64,000 nt of DNA from Stenotrophomonas sp. 364. Lineage in GTDB: Bacteria > Pseudomonadota > Gammaproteobacteria > Xanthomonadales > Xanthomonadaceae. Under the pieces are notes generated by a model. The model searched no databases and was not told the origin of the DNA. It was given only the letters and a program-made list of their open reading frames with translations. The stretch covers positions 4,479,001-4,543,000 of the forward strand of contig NZ_CP047135.1 in NCBI RefSeq assembly GCF_009832905.1, given 5' to 3'. A program made the position numbers and the translations under genes. This document shows positions 20,562 to 29,394 of this stretch, in pieces; within the stretch, counting starts at the first letter, position 1, and each line of letters opens with the position of its first letter.

Positions 20562-20715
20562 GTAGAGCCGACCGTTGGTCGGCTGCCCGAAGCGCGTCGG
20601 TTGCCCTATCCCGGCTCGAAGAGCAGCCGACCAACGGTCGGCTCTACCGTGTTTCGGCAGCCGACCAACGGTTGGCTCTACCGTGTTCCGGCAGCTGACC
20701 AACGGTTGGCTCTAC
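20562..20715. repeat. SMAG array: one forward, three inverted copies
   Basis: A forward element lies at 20562-20584. Three reverse elements at 20625-20647, 20659-20681 and 20693-20715 repeat with an exact 34-base period. The unit includes the spacer (CGTGTTTCGGC or CGTGTTCCGGC), so the array arose by unit duplication. Stem variants (CCGACC to CTGACC, GGTCGG to GGTTGG) show slight decay. The array fills the gap between rep and the acetyltransferase gene. Confidence 0.88.
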
Positions 20716-20769
20716 CGTGTTCGGGGCGCCCATTGCACAATCGGTGTATCGCTTTCTACCGGTACCCGC

Positions 20770-21303
20770 ATGTCCGCCGTGATCCAGACCGAACGCCTGC
20801 ACCTGCGCCTGATCGATCCCGATCACGATGCGGCCGACATGCTGGCCTTGCTCAACGAGCCGGGCTTCATCCGCAACATCGCCGACCGTGGCGTGCGCAC
20901 CCTGGCGCAGGCGCGCGACTACACCGCCGAGCGCGTGCTGGGCAGTTACACCCTCAATGGCTTTGGCATGTACGCGATCATCCGCCGCAGCGACGGCGCG
21001 TGGCTGGGCAATGCCGGGCTGGTACGCCGCGATGGATTGCCGGCACCGGACATCGGCTACGCGTTGCTGGCCCAGTACGAAGGCAACGGGTACGCATTCG
21101 AAGCCGCGCGCGGGGTGATGCACTACGCGCGCGACGTGCTGGGGTACACCGACCTGTACGGCATCGTCTCGCCGGACAACCTGCGTTCGGCCGCGCTGCT
21201 GCGCAAACTGGGCATGGAAGACCGCGGCGACCTGCTGCTGCCGCCGCCGCATGGCGGTGACGTGGTGCTGCTGTTCGCCACCCCGGGCGCCCCGGCCCCC
21301 TGA
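20770..21303 (+). CDS. GNAT-family N-acetyltransferase (RimJ/RimL-like)
   Basis: A 177-residue acetyl-CoA-dependent acetyltransferase. The start at 20770 (MSAVIQTERLHLR) gives the usual beta-1 strand of RimJ/RimL-like GNATs. The acetyl-CoA-binding region is DIGYALLAQYEGNGYAFEA, with a Q/R-x-x-G-x-G/A-like P-loop, followed by the helix-strand VSPDNLRSAALLRKLGM typical of this subgroup. The acceptor is unknown; relatives modify ribosomal protein N-termini or small molecules. It is expressed alone between two GTAG palindrome clusters. Confidence 0.85.
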   Translation: MSAVIQTERLHLRLIDPDHDAADMLALLNEPGFIRNIADRGVRTLAQARDYTAERVLGSYTLNGFGMYAIIRRSDGAWLGNAGLVRRDGLPAPDIGYALLAQYEGNGYAFEAARGVMHYARDVLGYTDLYGIVSPDNLRSAALLRKLGMEDRGDLLLPPPHGGDVVLLFATPGAPAP

Positions 21304-21331
21304 CGCCGACAACCGGGCACGCACCAAGGGG

Positions 21332-21354
21332 GTAGAGCCGACCGTTGGTCGGCT
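21332..21354. repeat. SMAG-type GTAG palindrome between convergent genes
   Basis: Canonical GTAG element 28 bases after the acetyltransferase stop and 6 bases from the 3' end of the convergent YceH-like gene. It is well placed to act on both transcripts. Confidence 0.85.
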
Positions 21355-21359
21355 GCCTT

Positions 21360-22022
21360 TCAGTCCCCCAACTGCGCGCGCAACGCCGCCAACTGTTCCT
21401 GCAATTCGGCCACGGTGGCCTCCAGCTGCTGCACGCGCGCTTCCAACGCCGGGCTGCCACCGCCACCGCTCGACGAAGACCCCTTGTAGCTCTCCGCCAA
21501 CGCCTGCACGTCCACCGGGCCACCCAGCAGGTGCATGTAGCGGTCCTCGCGCTGGCCACTGGCGCGCGGCAGCTGCACCGCCAGCCCGCGCTGGATCATG
21601 CGCTCGATGTGGTGGCGCACTTCCTCGGCGTCCTGGAACTGGAACAGGCGCTCGCTGCGGGTCAGCAGCTCGTTCACCGTCTGCGGGCCGCGCAGCAGCA
21701 GCAGGCCCACGATGGCCAGCTGTTGCCGGGTCAGGTCCAGCGCACTACCGGCGCGGTGCTCGTAGCGTTCGGCCCGCGAGGAGAACTGCTGGCGGGCCAG
21801 GCCCATGCTTTCCAGCTGGCGCAGCGCGTGGTGCACATCGCCGGCCGACAGTGCCATCACCGGCTCGCGGGCGGTCTTCTGGTTGGCGGCCACCTGGGCG
21901 GCGTTGACCGTCAGCGGGTAGGCGTCCGGTGTGGTTGCCTCCTTCTCGATCAGGCAACCCAGGGCGCGGGCCTGGGCCGCGCTCAGCACGGGCAGGGCGG
22001 GGGTCTGGGTGTCGTCGGTCAT
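21360..22022 (-). CDS. YceH-family protein (DUF480/UPF0502)
   Basis: A 220-residue protein of the YceH/UPF0502 family. It has two winged-helix-like domains: residues 12-85 ([23 protein letters not shown], a signature of the family) and 95-170 ([24 protein letters not shown]). After a Ser/Gly linker it ends in a short coiled coil ([28 protein letters not shown], heptad-like Leu/Val spacing). The function of the family is not established; structure suggests nucleic-acid or protein binding. It is divergent from the e(P4)-like nucleotidase gene. Confidence 0.9.
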   Translation of the reverse strand: MTDDTQTPALPVLSAAQARALGCLIEKEATTPDAYPLTVNAAQVAANQKTAREPVMALSAGDVHHALRQLESMGLARQQFSSRAERYEHRAGSALDLTRQQLAIVGLLLLRGPQTVNELLTRSERLFQFQDAEEVRHHIERMIQRGLAVQLPRASGQREDRYMHLLGGPVDVQALAESYKGSSSSGGGGSPALEARVQQLEATVAELQEQLAALRAQLGD

Positions 22023-22133
22023 GGCGCGCTCCGGGGTGTTTCAGGGGCGTGCAGCATAGCCGAGCCCCGCGGGCGGCATGAACCGGGGCGGACAAGCCGG
22101 TAAACTGGCGCGACTTTGTTGCTGGTGATCCCG

Positions 22134-23063
22134 ATGCGCCGTACTGCTGCTGTTTCCCTGTCCGTGCTTGCCTGCGCCGTGATGGCGTTGAGTGCCTGCA
22201 AGCGCACCGAAGCCCCGGCCGATGCCGCCCCGCCGGCCGCCGCCGCAGCGCCCGCAGGCGCGCCCGCTGCCAGTGGCGATGCCGCCGTGTCGGCCAACGA
22301 CAACCTCAACGCGGTGCTGTGGATGCAGCGTGCGCAGGAGTACCGGGCCATCACCGAGCAGACCTACCGCGCCGCCGCCGACCACCTGGACAAGGCGCTG
22401 AAGGAACCCAACTGGGACGCGCTGGTGTCCGAAGAGCGCGGCAACGCCGCCAAGGGCCTGAAGCCGGCCGTGGTGCTGGACGTGGATGAAACCGTGCTGG
22501 ACAACTCGCCCTACCAGGCGCGCCTGGTGCGCGACGGCAAGGAATACGACGAGATGACCTGGGACCAGTGGGTGGCCGAAAAGAAGGCCAAGGCGATCCC
22601 CGGCGTGGTCGATTTCGCCAAGGCCGCCAATGCCAAGGGCGTGACCCTGCTGTACATCTCCAACCGCGCCGTGCACCTCAAGGAGGCCACCCTGGCCAAC
22701 CTGCGCGCCGAAGGCCTGCCGGTGGCCGACGACAGCGTGTTCCTGGGCCTGGGCACCGTGGTGGAAGGCTGCGAGCAGGCCGGCAGCGAGAAGAACTGCC
22801 GCCGTCGCCTGGCCGGCCAGAAGTACCGCGTGCTGATGCAGTTCGGCGACCAGCTGGGCGACTTCGTGGAAGTCACCGCCAACACCAACGACGGTCGCGA
22901 CGCACTGCTGCAGCAGTACCACGACTGGTTCGGCGAGCGCTGGTGGATGCTGCCCAACCCGACCTACGGTGGCTTCGAGCCGGCTCAGTTCAACAACGAC
23001 TACAGCCAGTCGCGCCAGGCCCGCCACGACGCCAAGCGCGCCGCGCTGGACTACGCCCCGTGA
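22134..23063 (+). CDS. e(P4)-type 5'-nucleotidase lipoprotein (HAD phosphatase)
   Basis: A 309-residue outer-membrane lipoprotein acid phosphatase (class C, HAD superfamily), related to Haemophilus e(P4), which dephosphorylates nucleotides such as NMN and AMP. The start at 22134 begins a lipoprotein signal with lipobox LSAC (Cys22), followed by an Ala/Pro-rich tether. The catalytic DVDETVLDN motif (Asp116, Asp118) and the second motif region (YISNRA) match the family. Its TGA stop overlaps the GTG start of pyrF by four bases (GTGA), so the two are probably translationally coupled, joining nucleotide salvage at the cell surface with pyrimidine synthesis. The TTG at 22116 is a weaker alternative start. 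Confidence 0.9.
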   Translation: MRRTAAVSLSVLACAVMALSACKRTEAPADAAPPAAAAAPAGAPAASGDAAVSANDNLNAVLWMQRAQEYRAITEQTYRAAADHLDKALKEPNWDALVSEERGNAAKGLKPAVVLDVDETVLDNSPYQARLVRDGKEYDEMTWDQWVAEKKAKAIPGVVDFAKAANAKGVTLLYISNRAVHLKEATLANLRAEGLPVADDSVFLGLGTVVEGCEQAGSEKNCRRRLAGQKYRVLMQFGDQLGDFVEVTANTNDGRDALLQQYHDWFGERWWMLPNPTYGGFEPAQFNNDYSQSRQARHDAKRAALDYAP

Positions 23064-23791
23064 GCCGCGCCCCGCTGCCGCTGCGCGATGACGAGCGCCT
23101 GATCTTCGCGCTCGATGTGCCGGGCCGCGACGAAGCGCTGGCGTGGGTGGACCGGCTGGGTGACAGCGTGTCGTTCTACAAGATCGGCATGGAACTGCTG
23201 GCCTCCGGCGAGTACTTCCAGGTGCTCGAGACGCTGGCCGCGCGCAACAAGCGCGTGTTCGTCGACCTGAAGTTCTTCGATATCCCAGCCACCGCCGCGG
23301 CGGTGATCAAGCGCCTGTCGCAGTGGCCGGTGAGCTACGCCACCATCCACGGCTGGCACCCGGCCATGATGGAGGCCTGTGCGGCCGCCAACGGCAGCGA
23401 CATGCGCCTGCTCGCGGTCACCGTGCTGACCTCGATGGGCCATGAGGATCTGCGCGGCATGGGCATCGACCGCGAACCGGTGGACGTGGTGGTCGAGCGT
23501 GCACTGGCCGCCCAGGCCGCCGGCATCGACGGCGTCATCGCCTCCGGGCAGGAAGCCGGGCCGATCCGCGCCGCCACCGGTGCCGGTTTCTCCATCGTGT
23601 GCCCGGGCATCCGCCCCGGCGGCCCGGTGGGCGACGACCAGAAGCGCACGGTGGGCGTGGCCCAGGCGTTCGCCGACGGCGCCGATGCCATCGTGGTGGG
23701 CCGCCCGATCCGCCTGGCCGGCGACCCGCGTGCCGCCGCCGACGCCATCCAGCTGGAAATCGCCACCGCCTGGCGCGCCCGCCAGGCCTGA
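23060..23791 (+). CDS. pyrF: Orotidine 5'-phosphate decarboxylase
   Basis: Catalyses the last step of UMP synthesis, decarboxylating OMP. The 243-residue TIM barrel has the active-site lysine/aspartate block [11 protein letters not shown] near residues 65-75, and the phosphate-binding C-terminal motifs CPGIRP and IVVGRPI. The start is the GTG at 23060, which overlaps the upstream stop as GTGA; the first residues ([21 protein letters not shown]) align with other PyrF proteins. No independent promoter is evident. Confidence 0.96.
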   Translation: MSRAPLPLRDDERLIFALDVPGRDEALAWVDRLGDSVSFYKIGMELLASGEYFQVLETLAARNKRVFVDLKFFDIPATAAAVIKRLSQWPVSYATIHGWHPAMMEACAAANGSDMRLLAVTVLTSMGHEDLRGMGIDREPVDVVVERALAAQAAGIDGVIASGQEAGPIRAATGAGFSIVCPGIRPGGPVGDDQKRTVGVAQAFADGADAIVVGRPIRLAGDPRAAADAIQLEIATAWRARQA

Positions 23792-23827
23792 GCCCACGGG
23801 CCGCCGACCCGTCGCCGCGCGTTGTGC

Positions 23828-23848
23828 GGCGGGTGGCGGCCACCCGCC
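23828..23848. terminator. Possible hairpin after pyrF
   Basis: A 9-bp stem GGCGGGTGG/CCACCCGCC around a CGG loop, 37 bases after pyrF. It lacks a T-run, so it may be a pause or mRNA-protection hairpin rather than a classical terminator. The rest of the 260-base gap up to the protease gene shows nothing recognisable. Confidence 0.45.
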
Positions 23849-24051
23849 GGGCACGCCCCACGTGCGATGGCGGCATGACCCCTGAACAACACCGACGGCC
23901 TTCCCGGACGCCGCGCCCACGCATCAGGAAACGCCGCACTCCTGGTGAACTGGGATTACGCACCCGTTCCGCTGCCCCTGCCTGCGATGGAATCGATCCT
24001 GCCGGTGCATTCCTGCCCGGCCTGTTTCCATCAACGCAATGGAGGTGCCGC

Positions 24052-24879
24052 ATGCATGTCTTACCCCGACTGGCCCTGGCCGCCGGTTTCCTTGCCCTGT
24101 CCCTGGCCGCACACGCAGCCCCTGCGCTGCCCGGTAGCGTGCCCGCACGCCCGCTGATCATCGGCGGCGAAGACGCACTGCCCGGGCAATACCCGTTCAT
24201 GGTCAGCCTGCAGCGGCTGGACGTCGGCAACTCCGACCACACACGGCACTGGTGCGGCGGCACGCTGATTTCCCCCTCCTGGGTACTCACCGCCGCCCAC
24301 TGCGTCGAGCGTGCCCAGCCCGGCGGGTATGCGGTGCTGGGCGGCGCCACGACGCTGGACACCGCGATCGGCAACCGGGCATCGAACATCCGCGCCATCC
24401 ATGTGCATCCGGCGTTCGACCGCAACACCCTGGTCAACGATGTGGCCCTGATCCAGTTGCGCGAACCCCTGGCCGGCGTCACCCCGGCGCAGTTGCTGGA
24501 GGGCAGCGACGCCGGCTACCTCCGAACCGGACGCCGGTTCGATGTGATCGGCTGGGGCGACACCGGCCTGGAGGGTGACGCTGCCTCGCCCACGGTGCTG
24601 CAGACCGTCAAGACGCCGTTCGTGCCGTTCCGCACCTGCCAGCAGGCCTATCCCGAGCTGCAGGCGGGTGCGGTCATCTGCGCCGGGGAGGAAGGCATCG
24701 ACAGCTGCCAGGGCGACTCGGGCGGGCCGTTGCTGGCGCAGCGGCGCGGCGCCTGGACGGTGCTGGGCGTGGTCAGCTGGGGGCAGGGCTGCGCCCAGGC
24801 CGGCTACCCTGGCGTGTACGCGCGGCTGGGCGACGGCTACATCAAGGACTTCATCGCCGCGACCTGGCTGGGGGACTGA
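24052..24879 (+). CDS. Secreted trypsin-like serine protease (S1 family)
   Basis: A 275-residue chymotrypsin-fold protease. A strong GGAGG site precedes ATG. The signal peptide (LALAAGFLALSLAAHAA) and a short propeptide end before IIGGEDA at residue ~37, the classical activation junction. The catalytic triad is complete: His83 (LTAAHC), Asp130 (NDVALIQL) and Ser223 (GDSGGPLL). Asp217, six residues before the serine, predicts trypsin-like cleavage after Arg or Lys. Cysteines pair as in animal and bacterial S1 enzymes. Such genes are scattered in bacteria and often horizontally acquired; base composition here matches its neighbours. Role: extracellular proteolysis. Confidence 0.92.
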   Translation: MHVLPRLALAAGFLALSLAAHAAPALPGSVPARPLIIGGEDALPGQYPFMVSLQRLDVGNSDHTRHWCGGTLISPSWVLTAAHCVERAQPGGYAVLGGATTLDTAIGNRASNIRAIHVHPAFDRNTLVNDVALIQLREPLAGVTPAQLLEGSDAGYLRTGRRFDVIGWGDTGLEGDAASPTVLQTVKTPFVPFRTCQQAYPELQAGAVICAGEEGIDSCQGDSGGPLLAQRRGAWTVLGVVSWGQGCAQAGYPGVYARLGDGYIKDFIAATWLGD

Positions 24880-24933
24880 CACCGGCGGGAAACACGCGGC
24901 GCGGTACTGTGGGCCGATGTACCGTGGCAGTGA

Positions 24934-24959
24934 GAGGGCGACGCAGCGGCGTCGCCCTC
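24934..24959 (+). terminator. GC-rich hairpin after the protease gene
   Basis: A perfect 11-bp stem GAGGGCGACGC/GCGTCGCCCTC closes on AGCG, 55 bases after the protease stop. A C-run rather than a T-run follows, so termination strength is uncertain. Nothing else is seen in the ~240-base gap before the next gene. Confidence 0.5.
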
Positions 24960-25121
24960 CCCCGTGTTCCGGCACGAAGAGCGCCTGATCGCCACGAATC
25001 GCCACTGATCGGGCCCCGTTCGGTTCCATTTCAGGGGGCTGGGCCGGGTTGGCGGGTGGGTGGCTTGCCGCCTCAGGGGCGTAGGCCGCAAGATGCGATC
25101 CGGTCCGGGGAGTCCGAATTC

Positions 25122-26099
25122 ATGTCCATGTCGTCCAAGTCGTGGCAGTACCGGGGGCAGGCAATGGCCCTGGTCCTGTGTGGGGCGCTGTTGGTGGGGG
25201 CCTGCAAGCGGGACCGGATCGATCCGGATGCGCCGGCCGCCGAACCGGTGGCCGCACTGCAACAACTGGCCCGGCATGTGGCCGACAACGACCTGCTCGG
25301 CTACGCCCGCGCCTCGGTACCGCCGGCCCACTACACGCGCCTGCAGGCCGCCTGGGCGCAGGGGCACAGCCGTTGGCCGCTCACAGAGCTGCCGCTGGAT
25401 GGCCAGCTGTTGCCGATGCTGGCCTCGCTGTCGCGGCCGGACGCACCGCAGCGCCTGCAGCGCTCGTTCGATACCCAGATTGCCGGCCAGGCCACCGGCG
25501 TGCGCCAGGCGGCGCATTCGATGGGCCTGTTCGGCGTGCAGTACCTGCGCAACCAGAGCGACTACACCGATGCCCAGCGCGCCCATTACAGCCAGGTGGT
25601 GGACGCCCTGAGCAAATGGGCGGCGGCCGCGCCGTTGACCGACAAGCAGCGCGCCCGCACCACCATCACCCTGCTCACCGCCACCGCGCGTACCGCCGGG
25701 CTGTCCACCGATGCGCAGCTGCAGGCCGCCGGCATGGAGGAGTCGCTGCGCCGCCTGGCGCCGTTCTTCAAGGCGTTCAAGACCGCGCTGGCCAGCTACG
25801 GCCTGGCGCTGGATGAGGCCTTGACCGGCCTGCGCGGGGAGCTGGTGTCCGAACTGGGCAACGACGCGGTAGTGCGGGTGCAGTACCCGCTGGCAGGCGA
25901 ACAGATCGAGGCGCAGGTGCGCATGACGCGCCGTGATGGCCACTGGTACGTGGCCCGCACGCTGGAACAGGCCGACGCGCTGCTGCAGGCCGCCGACGCT
26001 GCGCAGGCGGCGCAAGCTGAACATGACGCCGCCGAGGCGGCCAAAGCAGAGGCCGCCGCGCAGGTCAAGGACGGTGCTTCTGCACCGGCTAAGCCATAA
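25122..26099 (+). CDS. Lipoprotein of unknown function, coupled to plsB
   Basis: A 325-residue predicted lipoprotein with signal MALVLCGALLVGACK (lipobox VGAC, Cys near 28). I do not recognise a characterised family. The body is helical, without catalytic motifs; the C-terminal ~45 residues are almost pure Ala/Glu/Lys/Gln (AAQAEHDAAEAAKAEAAAQ), a likely single helix or coiled coil. The start at 25122 follows GGGGAG, with a second ATG six bases later. Its TAA stop shares one base with the ATG of plsB (TAATG), so translation of plsB is probably coupled to it. A link to phospholipid or membrane homeostasis is inferred only from this arrangement. Confidence 0.75.
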   Translation: MSMSSKSWQYRGQAMALVLCGALLVGACKRDRIDPDAPAAEPVAALQQLARHVADNDLLGYARASVPPAHYTRLQAAWAQGHSRWPLTELPLDGQLLPMLASLSRPDAPQRLQRSFDTQIAGQATGVRQAAHSMGLFGVQYLRNQSDYTDAQRAHYSQVVDALSKWAAAAPLTDKQRARTTITLLTATARTAGLSTDAQLQAAGMEESLRRLAPFFKAFKTALASYGLALDEALTGLRGELVSELGNDAVVRVQYPLAGEQIEAQVRMTRRDGHWYVARTLEQADALLQAADAAQAAQAEHDAAEAAKAEAAAQVKDGASAPAKP

Positions 26100-28801
26100 T
26101 GAAGCCGATGCCGAACCAGAATCCCCTGCCTTTCCCCGGCGAAGAGCCGCCCAAGACGCCGGACGCTTCGTCCGCGTCGCCCGACAGCGTGGCCGCCACC
26201 GGCGCCCCGGCCGATCCCGGCCAGGCGACGGCTGCCTCCTCTGCCGAGGTCGACCCGGCCAGCGTGGCGCCGGCCGCGATCGTGCCCGGCACCCGCGCGC
26301 CGGTTGGCCGCCGCCCGTGGTGGGCGCGCCTGCTGGGCCGCCTGGTCGAGCCGTGGCTGTCGCTGAAGATCGAACCCGAACACCCGGGCCAGTACAACGA
26401 CGGCCGCCCGGTGGTCTACGTGCTGGAAGACTACGGGTTGTCCAACGCGCTGATCCTGGACAAGGCCTGCCGCGAGGCCGGGCTGCCCTCACCGCTGGTG
26501 CCCATCGCCGGCGACCCCACCGGGCGCAGGCGCGCCTACGTGGCGCTGTCGCGGCGGAGCAGCAGCAACTCGCTGATTCCCGAGCAGCGTGGTGCCAAGA
26601 CCCATTCCGACTCGCTGGCCAAGGTGCTGCAGGCCCATCGTGCGCGCGATGAGCTGGACGTGCACCTGGTGCCGGTGTCGATCTTCGTCGGCCGCGCCCC
26701 GGACAAGCAGAGCGGCTGGTTCGCGGTGCTGTTCTCGGAAAACTGGGCACTGGTGGGCCGCTTCCGCCGCCTGCTGGCGGTGCTGCTGAACGGCCGCAGC
26801 ACCATCGTGCGGTTCGCCCCGCCGATCTCGCTGCGCAGCACGATCGACGAGGGGCTGGACCCCGAGCGCACCGTGCGCAAGCTGCAGCGCGTGCTGCGCA
26901 CCCATTTCCGTCGCATCCGCGAGTCGGTGATCGGGCCGGACCTGTCCACCCGCCGCCTGCTGGTGGACAAGGTGCTGGACGCGGACACCGTGCGCGAGGC
27001 CATCGCCTCGCAGGCCAAGCGCGACAACTCCAAGCCGGCCGATGCCTGGAAGAAGGCGCATGCGTACGCCTGGGAAATCGCCGCGGACTATTCCAGTCCG
27101 GTGGTGCGCTCGGCCAGCTTCATGCTCAGCCATGTCTGGAACCGCATCTACGCCGGCGTGCTGGTCCATCACCTGGACAAGTTCAAGGCCGCCGCGCCGG
27201 GGCACGAAGTGGTCTACGTGCCCAGCCACCGCAGCCACATGGACTACCTGCTGCTGTCCTACCTGCTGTACGACCGCGGGATCGTGCCGCCGCACATCGT
27301 GGCCGGCATCAACCTGAACCTGCCGGTGGTCGGCACGCTGCTGCGCAAGGGCGGCGCATTCTTCATCCGCCGCTCGATCCGTGGCAACGCGCTGTACTCG
27401 GCGGTGCTCAGCGAATACGTGGCCCAGCTGGTGGCCGGCGGCTATTCGATCGAGTACTTCGTCGAAGGCGGTCGCTCGCGCACCGGGCGCCTGCTGCAGC
27501 CCAAGGGCGGCATGATCTCGATGACGCTGCGCGCGTTCCTGCGCCAGCCGCGCAAGCCGGTGCTGTTCCAGCCTGTCTACATCGGCTATGAAAAGCTGAT
27601 GGAAGGCGGCAGCTACCTGGACGAACTGTCCGGCCGGCCGAAGGAAAAGGAATCGATCTGGCAGCTGCTGTGGTCCATTCCTAAGGTGCTCAAGCAGAAC
27701 TACGGGCAGGTGGTGGTCAACTTCGGCGAGCCGATCGCGCTCAACGACGTGCTGGCCCAGCAGGCGCCGGACTGGAACGGGCAGCCGGTCAGCGAAGACG
27801 AGAAACCGTCGTGGCTGTCGGGCACCGTCGACCACCTGGCCGAACGCATCCAGGTGCACATCAACGGTGCCGCCGACGTCAATCCGATCAACCTGCTGGC
27901 GCTGGCGCTGCTGTCCACGCCCAAGCACGCGATGGGCGAGGCCGACCTGATCGCGCAGATCGAGCTGTGCAAGACCCTGCTGGTTGAAATGCCGTATTCG
28001 GACCGGGTGACGGTGACCCCGCACTCGCCGGACCGCATCATCGCCCATGCCGAGGAAATCAACGTCCTCACCCGCATCAAGCACCCGCTCGGCGACGTGC
28101 TCAGCGTCAGCGGCGACACCGCGGTGCTGCTCAGCTACTTCCGCAACAACGTCATCCACCTGTTCACCGCATCGTCGTGGGTGGCGTGTTGCTTCCAGAA
28201 CAACCGCCGCATGAGCCGCACCGGCCTGGTCCAGCTGGGCCGCACGGTGTACCCGTTCCTGCAGGCCGAGCTGTTCCTGCCGTGGACCGAGGACGAGTTC
28301 GCCCAGCGCATCGAGCAGACCATCAACGTGTTCGTGCGCGAAGGGCTGCTGCAGAACGTCAACGAAGACGACGGCGGCATCCTGGCGCGCAACACCGGGC
28401 AGACCGACGAGGTATTCCGTCTGCGTGCGATCGGCCACTCGCTGCAGCAGGCATTCGAGCGCTATTACATCGCCATCTCGGTGCTGGTGAAGAACGGCCC
28501 GGGCACGCTGGGTGCGGCCGAGCTGGAAAGCCTGTGCCAGCAGGCTGCCCAGCGCCTGAGCCTGCTCTATGCGCCGGCCGCGCCGGAGTTCTTCGACCGC
28601 ACCCTGTTCCGCGGCTTCATCCAGAAGCTGCGCGAACTGCGCCTGGTGTGGCCGGACGAGAACAGCAAGCTGCTGTTCGACGACCGCCTGGACGCATGGG
28701 CCAAGGACGCCAAGTTCATCCTGGGCCGCGAGCTGCGCCACACCATCGAACGGGTGAGCCCGGAAGCGGCCAAGCCGGAAGAGCCGGTCAGCACGGATTG
28801 A
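26099..28801 (+). CDS. plsB: Glycerol-3-phosphate 1-O-acyltransferase PlsB
   Basis: Membrane acyltransferase that makes lysophosphatidate from glycerol-3-phosphate and acyl-ACP/CoA, the first step in phospholipid synthesis. At 900 residues it has the PlsB-type length. The acyltransferase blocks are HRSHMDYLLL (about 377), GAFFIRRS, EGGRSRTGR and the later VFQPVYIGYEKL segment. The N-terminal ~75 residues are a Pro/Ala-rich, poorly conserved extension. The start overlaps the upstream lipoprotein stop by one base. It is followed by a short hairpin and GTAG palindromes. Confidence 0.96.
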   Translation: MKPMPNQNPLPFPGEEPPKTPDASSASPDSVAATGAPADPGQATAASSAEVDPASVAPAAIVPGTRAPVGRRPWWARLLGRLVEPWLSLKIEPEHPGQYNDGRPVVYVLEDYGLSNALILDKACREAGLPSPLVPIAGDPTGRRRAYVALSRRSSSNSLIPEQRGAKTHSDSLAKVLQAHRARDELDVHLVPVSIFVGRAPDKQSGWFAVLFSENWALVGRFRRLLAVLLNGRSTIVRFAPPISLRSTIDEGLDPERTVRKLQRVLRTHFRRIRESVIGPDLSTRRLLVDKVLDADTVREAIASQAKRDNSKPADAWKKAHAYAWEIAADYSSPVVRSASFMLSHVWNRIYAGVLVHHLDKFKAAAPGHEVVYVPSHRSHMDYLLLSYLLYDRGIVPPHIVAGINLNLPVVGTLLRKGGAFFIRRSIRGNALYSAVLSEYVAQLVAGGYSIEYFVEGGRSRTGRLLQPKGGMISMTLRAFLRQPRKPVLFQPVYIGYEKLMEGGSYLDELSGRPKEKESIWQLLWSIPKVLKQNYGQVVVNFGEPIALNDVLAQQAPDWNGQPVSEDEKPSWLSGTVDHLAERIQVHINGAADVNPINLLALALLSTPKHAMGEADLIAQIELCKTLLVEMPYSDRVTVTPHSPDRIIAHAEEINVLTRIKHPLGDVLSVSGDTAVLLSYFRNNVIHLFTASSWVACCFQNNRRMSRTGLVQLGRTVYPFLQAELFLPWTEDEFAQRIEQTINVFVREGLLQNVNEDDGGILARNTGQTDEVFRLRAIGHSLQQAFERYYIAISVLVKNGPGTLGAAELESLCQQAAQRLSLLYAPAAPEFFDRTLFRGFIQKLRELRLVWPDENSKLLFDDRLDAWAKDAKFILGRELRHTIERVSPEAAKPEEPVSTD

Positions 28802-28807
28802 CGGAAG

Positions 28808-28829
28808 CGGATGCGCCCAGGCGCATCCG
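28808..28829 (+). terminator. Hairpin downstream of plsB
   Basis: A 9-bp stem CGGATGCGC/GCGCATCCG around CCAG, six bases after the plsB stop, with no T-run. Possibly a weak terminator or 3'-end stabiliser. Confidence 0.45.
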
Positions 28830-28875
28830 GACGTGTCCCCACGTATCCGGATCTTATTGCGTTCGCCAGCAATTC

Positions 28876-29098
28876 GTAGGTACCGACCGTTGGTCGGTAC
28901 CCGCGCGCAAGCGCGGCACAAGCGTCCGGAGACCAAGCAACACGGCGTGCACCGGTTGACCGGCGCTGACCACCGTCCGAAGCCGCATGACAGGGTTCAT
29001 GCCGCAGGGACGAACGGCAGCCGACCAACGGTCGGCTCTACGCCCGGAACACGCGCGGTGATCGTGACGAACGGCAGCCGACCAACGGTCGGCTCTAC
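28876..29098. repeat. Three SMAG-type palindromes between plsB and ydcH-like gene
   Basis: One forward element at 28876-28900 (GTAGGTACCGACC/GGTCGGTAC variant) and two inverted elements at 29019-29041 and 29076-29098 are spaced 57 bases apart, each preceded by a short repeat (GACGAACGGC). The last element carries, on the minus strand, the TAG stop of the ydcH-like gene. No coding sequence is supported between 28802 and 29094. Confidence 0.85.
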
Positions 29099-29298
29099 GC
29101 GGGTTCGTCCGGAATCAGCATGTCCGCCAGCTTGGCGATGCAGTCCTTCAACTGCAGCTTGCGCCGCTTCAGGCGCTTGGCCTCCAGTTCGTCTTCGCCG
29201 TTGGCGGCCATGCGCTGGATCTGCTCGTCCAGCACGCGGTGTTCCTGCCGGAGTTCGGCAAGGCGGACGCTGATCTGCTCGGGTGTGAGGGTATCCAC
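29095..29298 (-). CDS. YdcH-like small protein (DUF465)
   Basis: A 67-residue highly charged helical protein of the YdcH/DUF465 type (RLAELRQEHRVLDEQIQRMA; LKRRKLQLKDCIAKLADML). Two antiparallel helices are expected, and the function is unknown. It starts at GTG 29298 because no in-frame ATG lies near; the ribosome site is weak. The stop codon TAG is supplied by the GTAG end of a SMAG palindrome. Its E. coli relative is about 74 residues, so the protein is near full length. Divergent from ttcA. Confidence 0.78.
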   Translation of the reverse strand: MDTLTPEQISVRLAELRQEHRVLDEQIQRMAANGEDELEAKRLKRRKLQLKDCIAKLADMLIPDEPA

Positions 29299-29394
29299 AG
29301 CTGTCGAGCATACACATCTGCGATGACGCCCGGGAGTGAACGCAGTCACGTCGGGGTCCCTGTGAGGGTGCCCCCCAGCCGGTAGAATGACACC

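Noticed and set aside
20625-20715. Regularly spaced repeats resembling a short CRISPR array
   Set aside because: The units are full palindromes ending in GTAG, the spacers are themselves repeated, and no cas genes are present; they are SMAG elements.
26489-28936. 815-codon minus-strand frame opposite plsB
   Set aside because: Antisense shadow of plsB with low-complexity sequence and no motif. Similar long shadows at 2862-4943, 13299-15446, 49047-51161, 54407-56623 and 61876-63387 were dismissed for the same reason.
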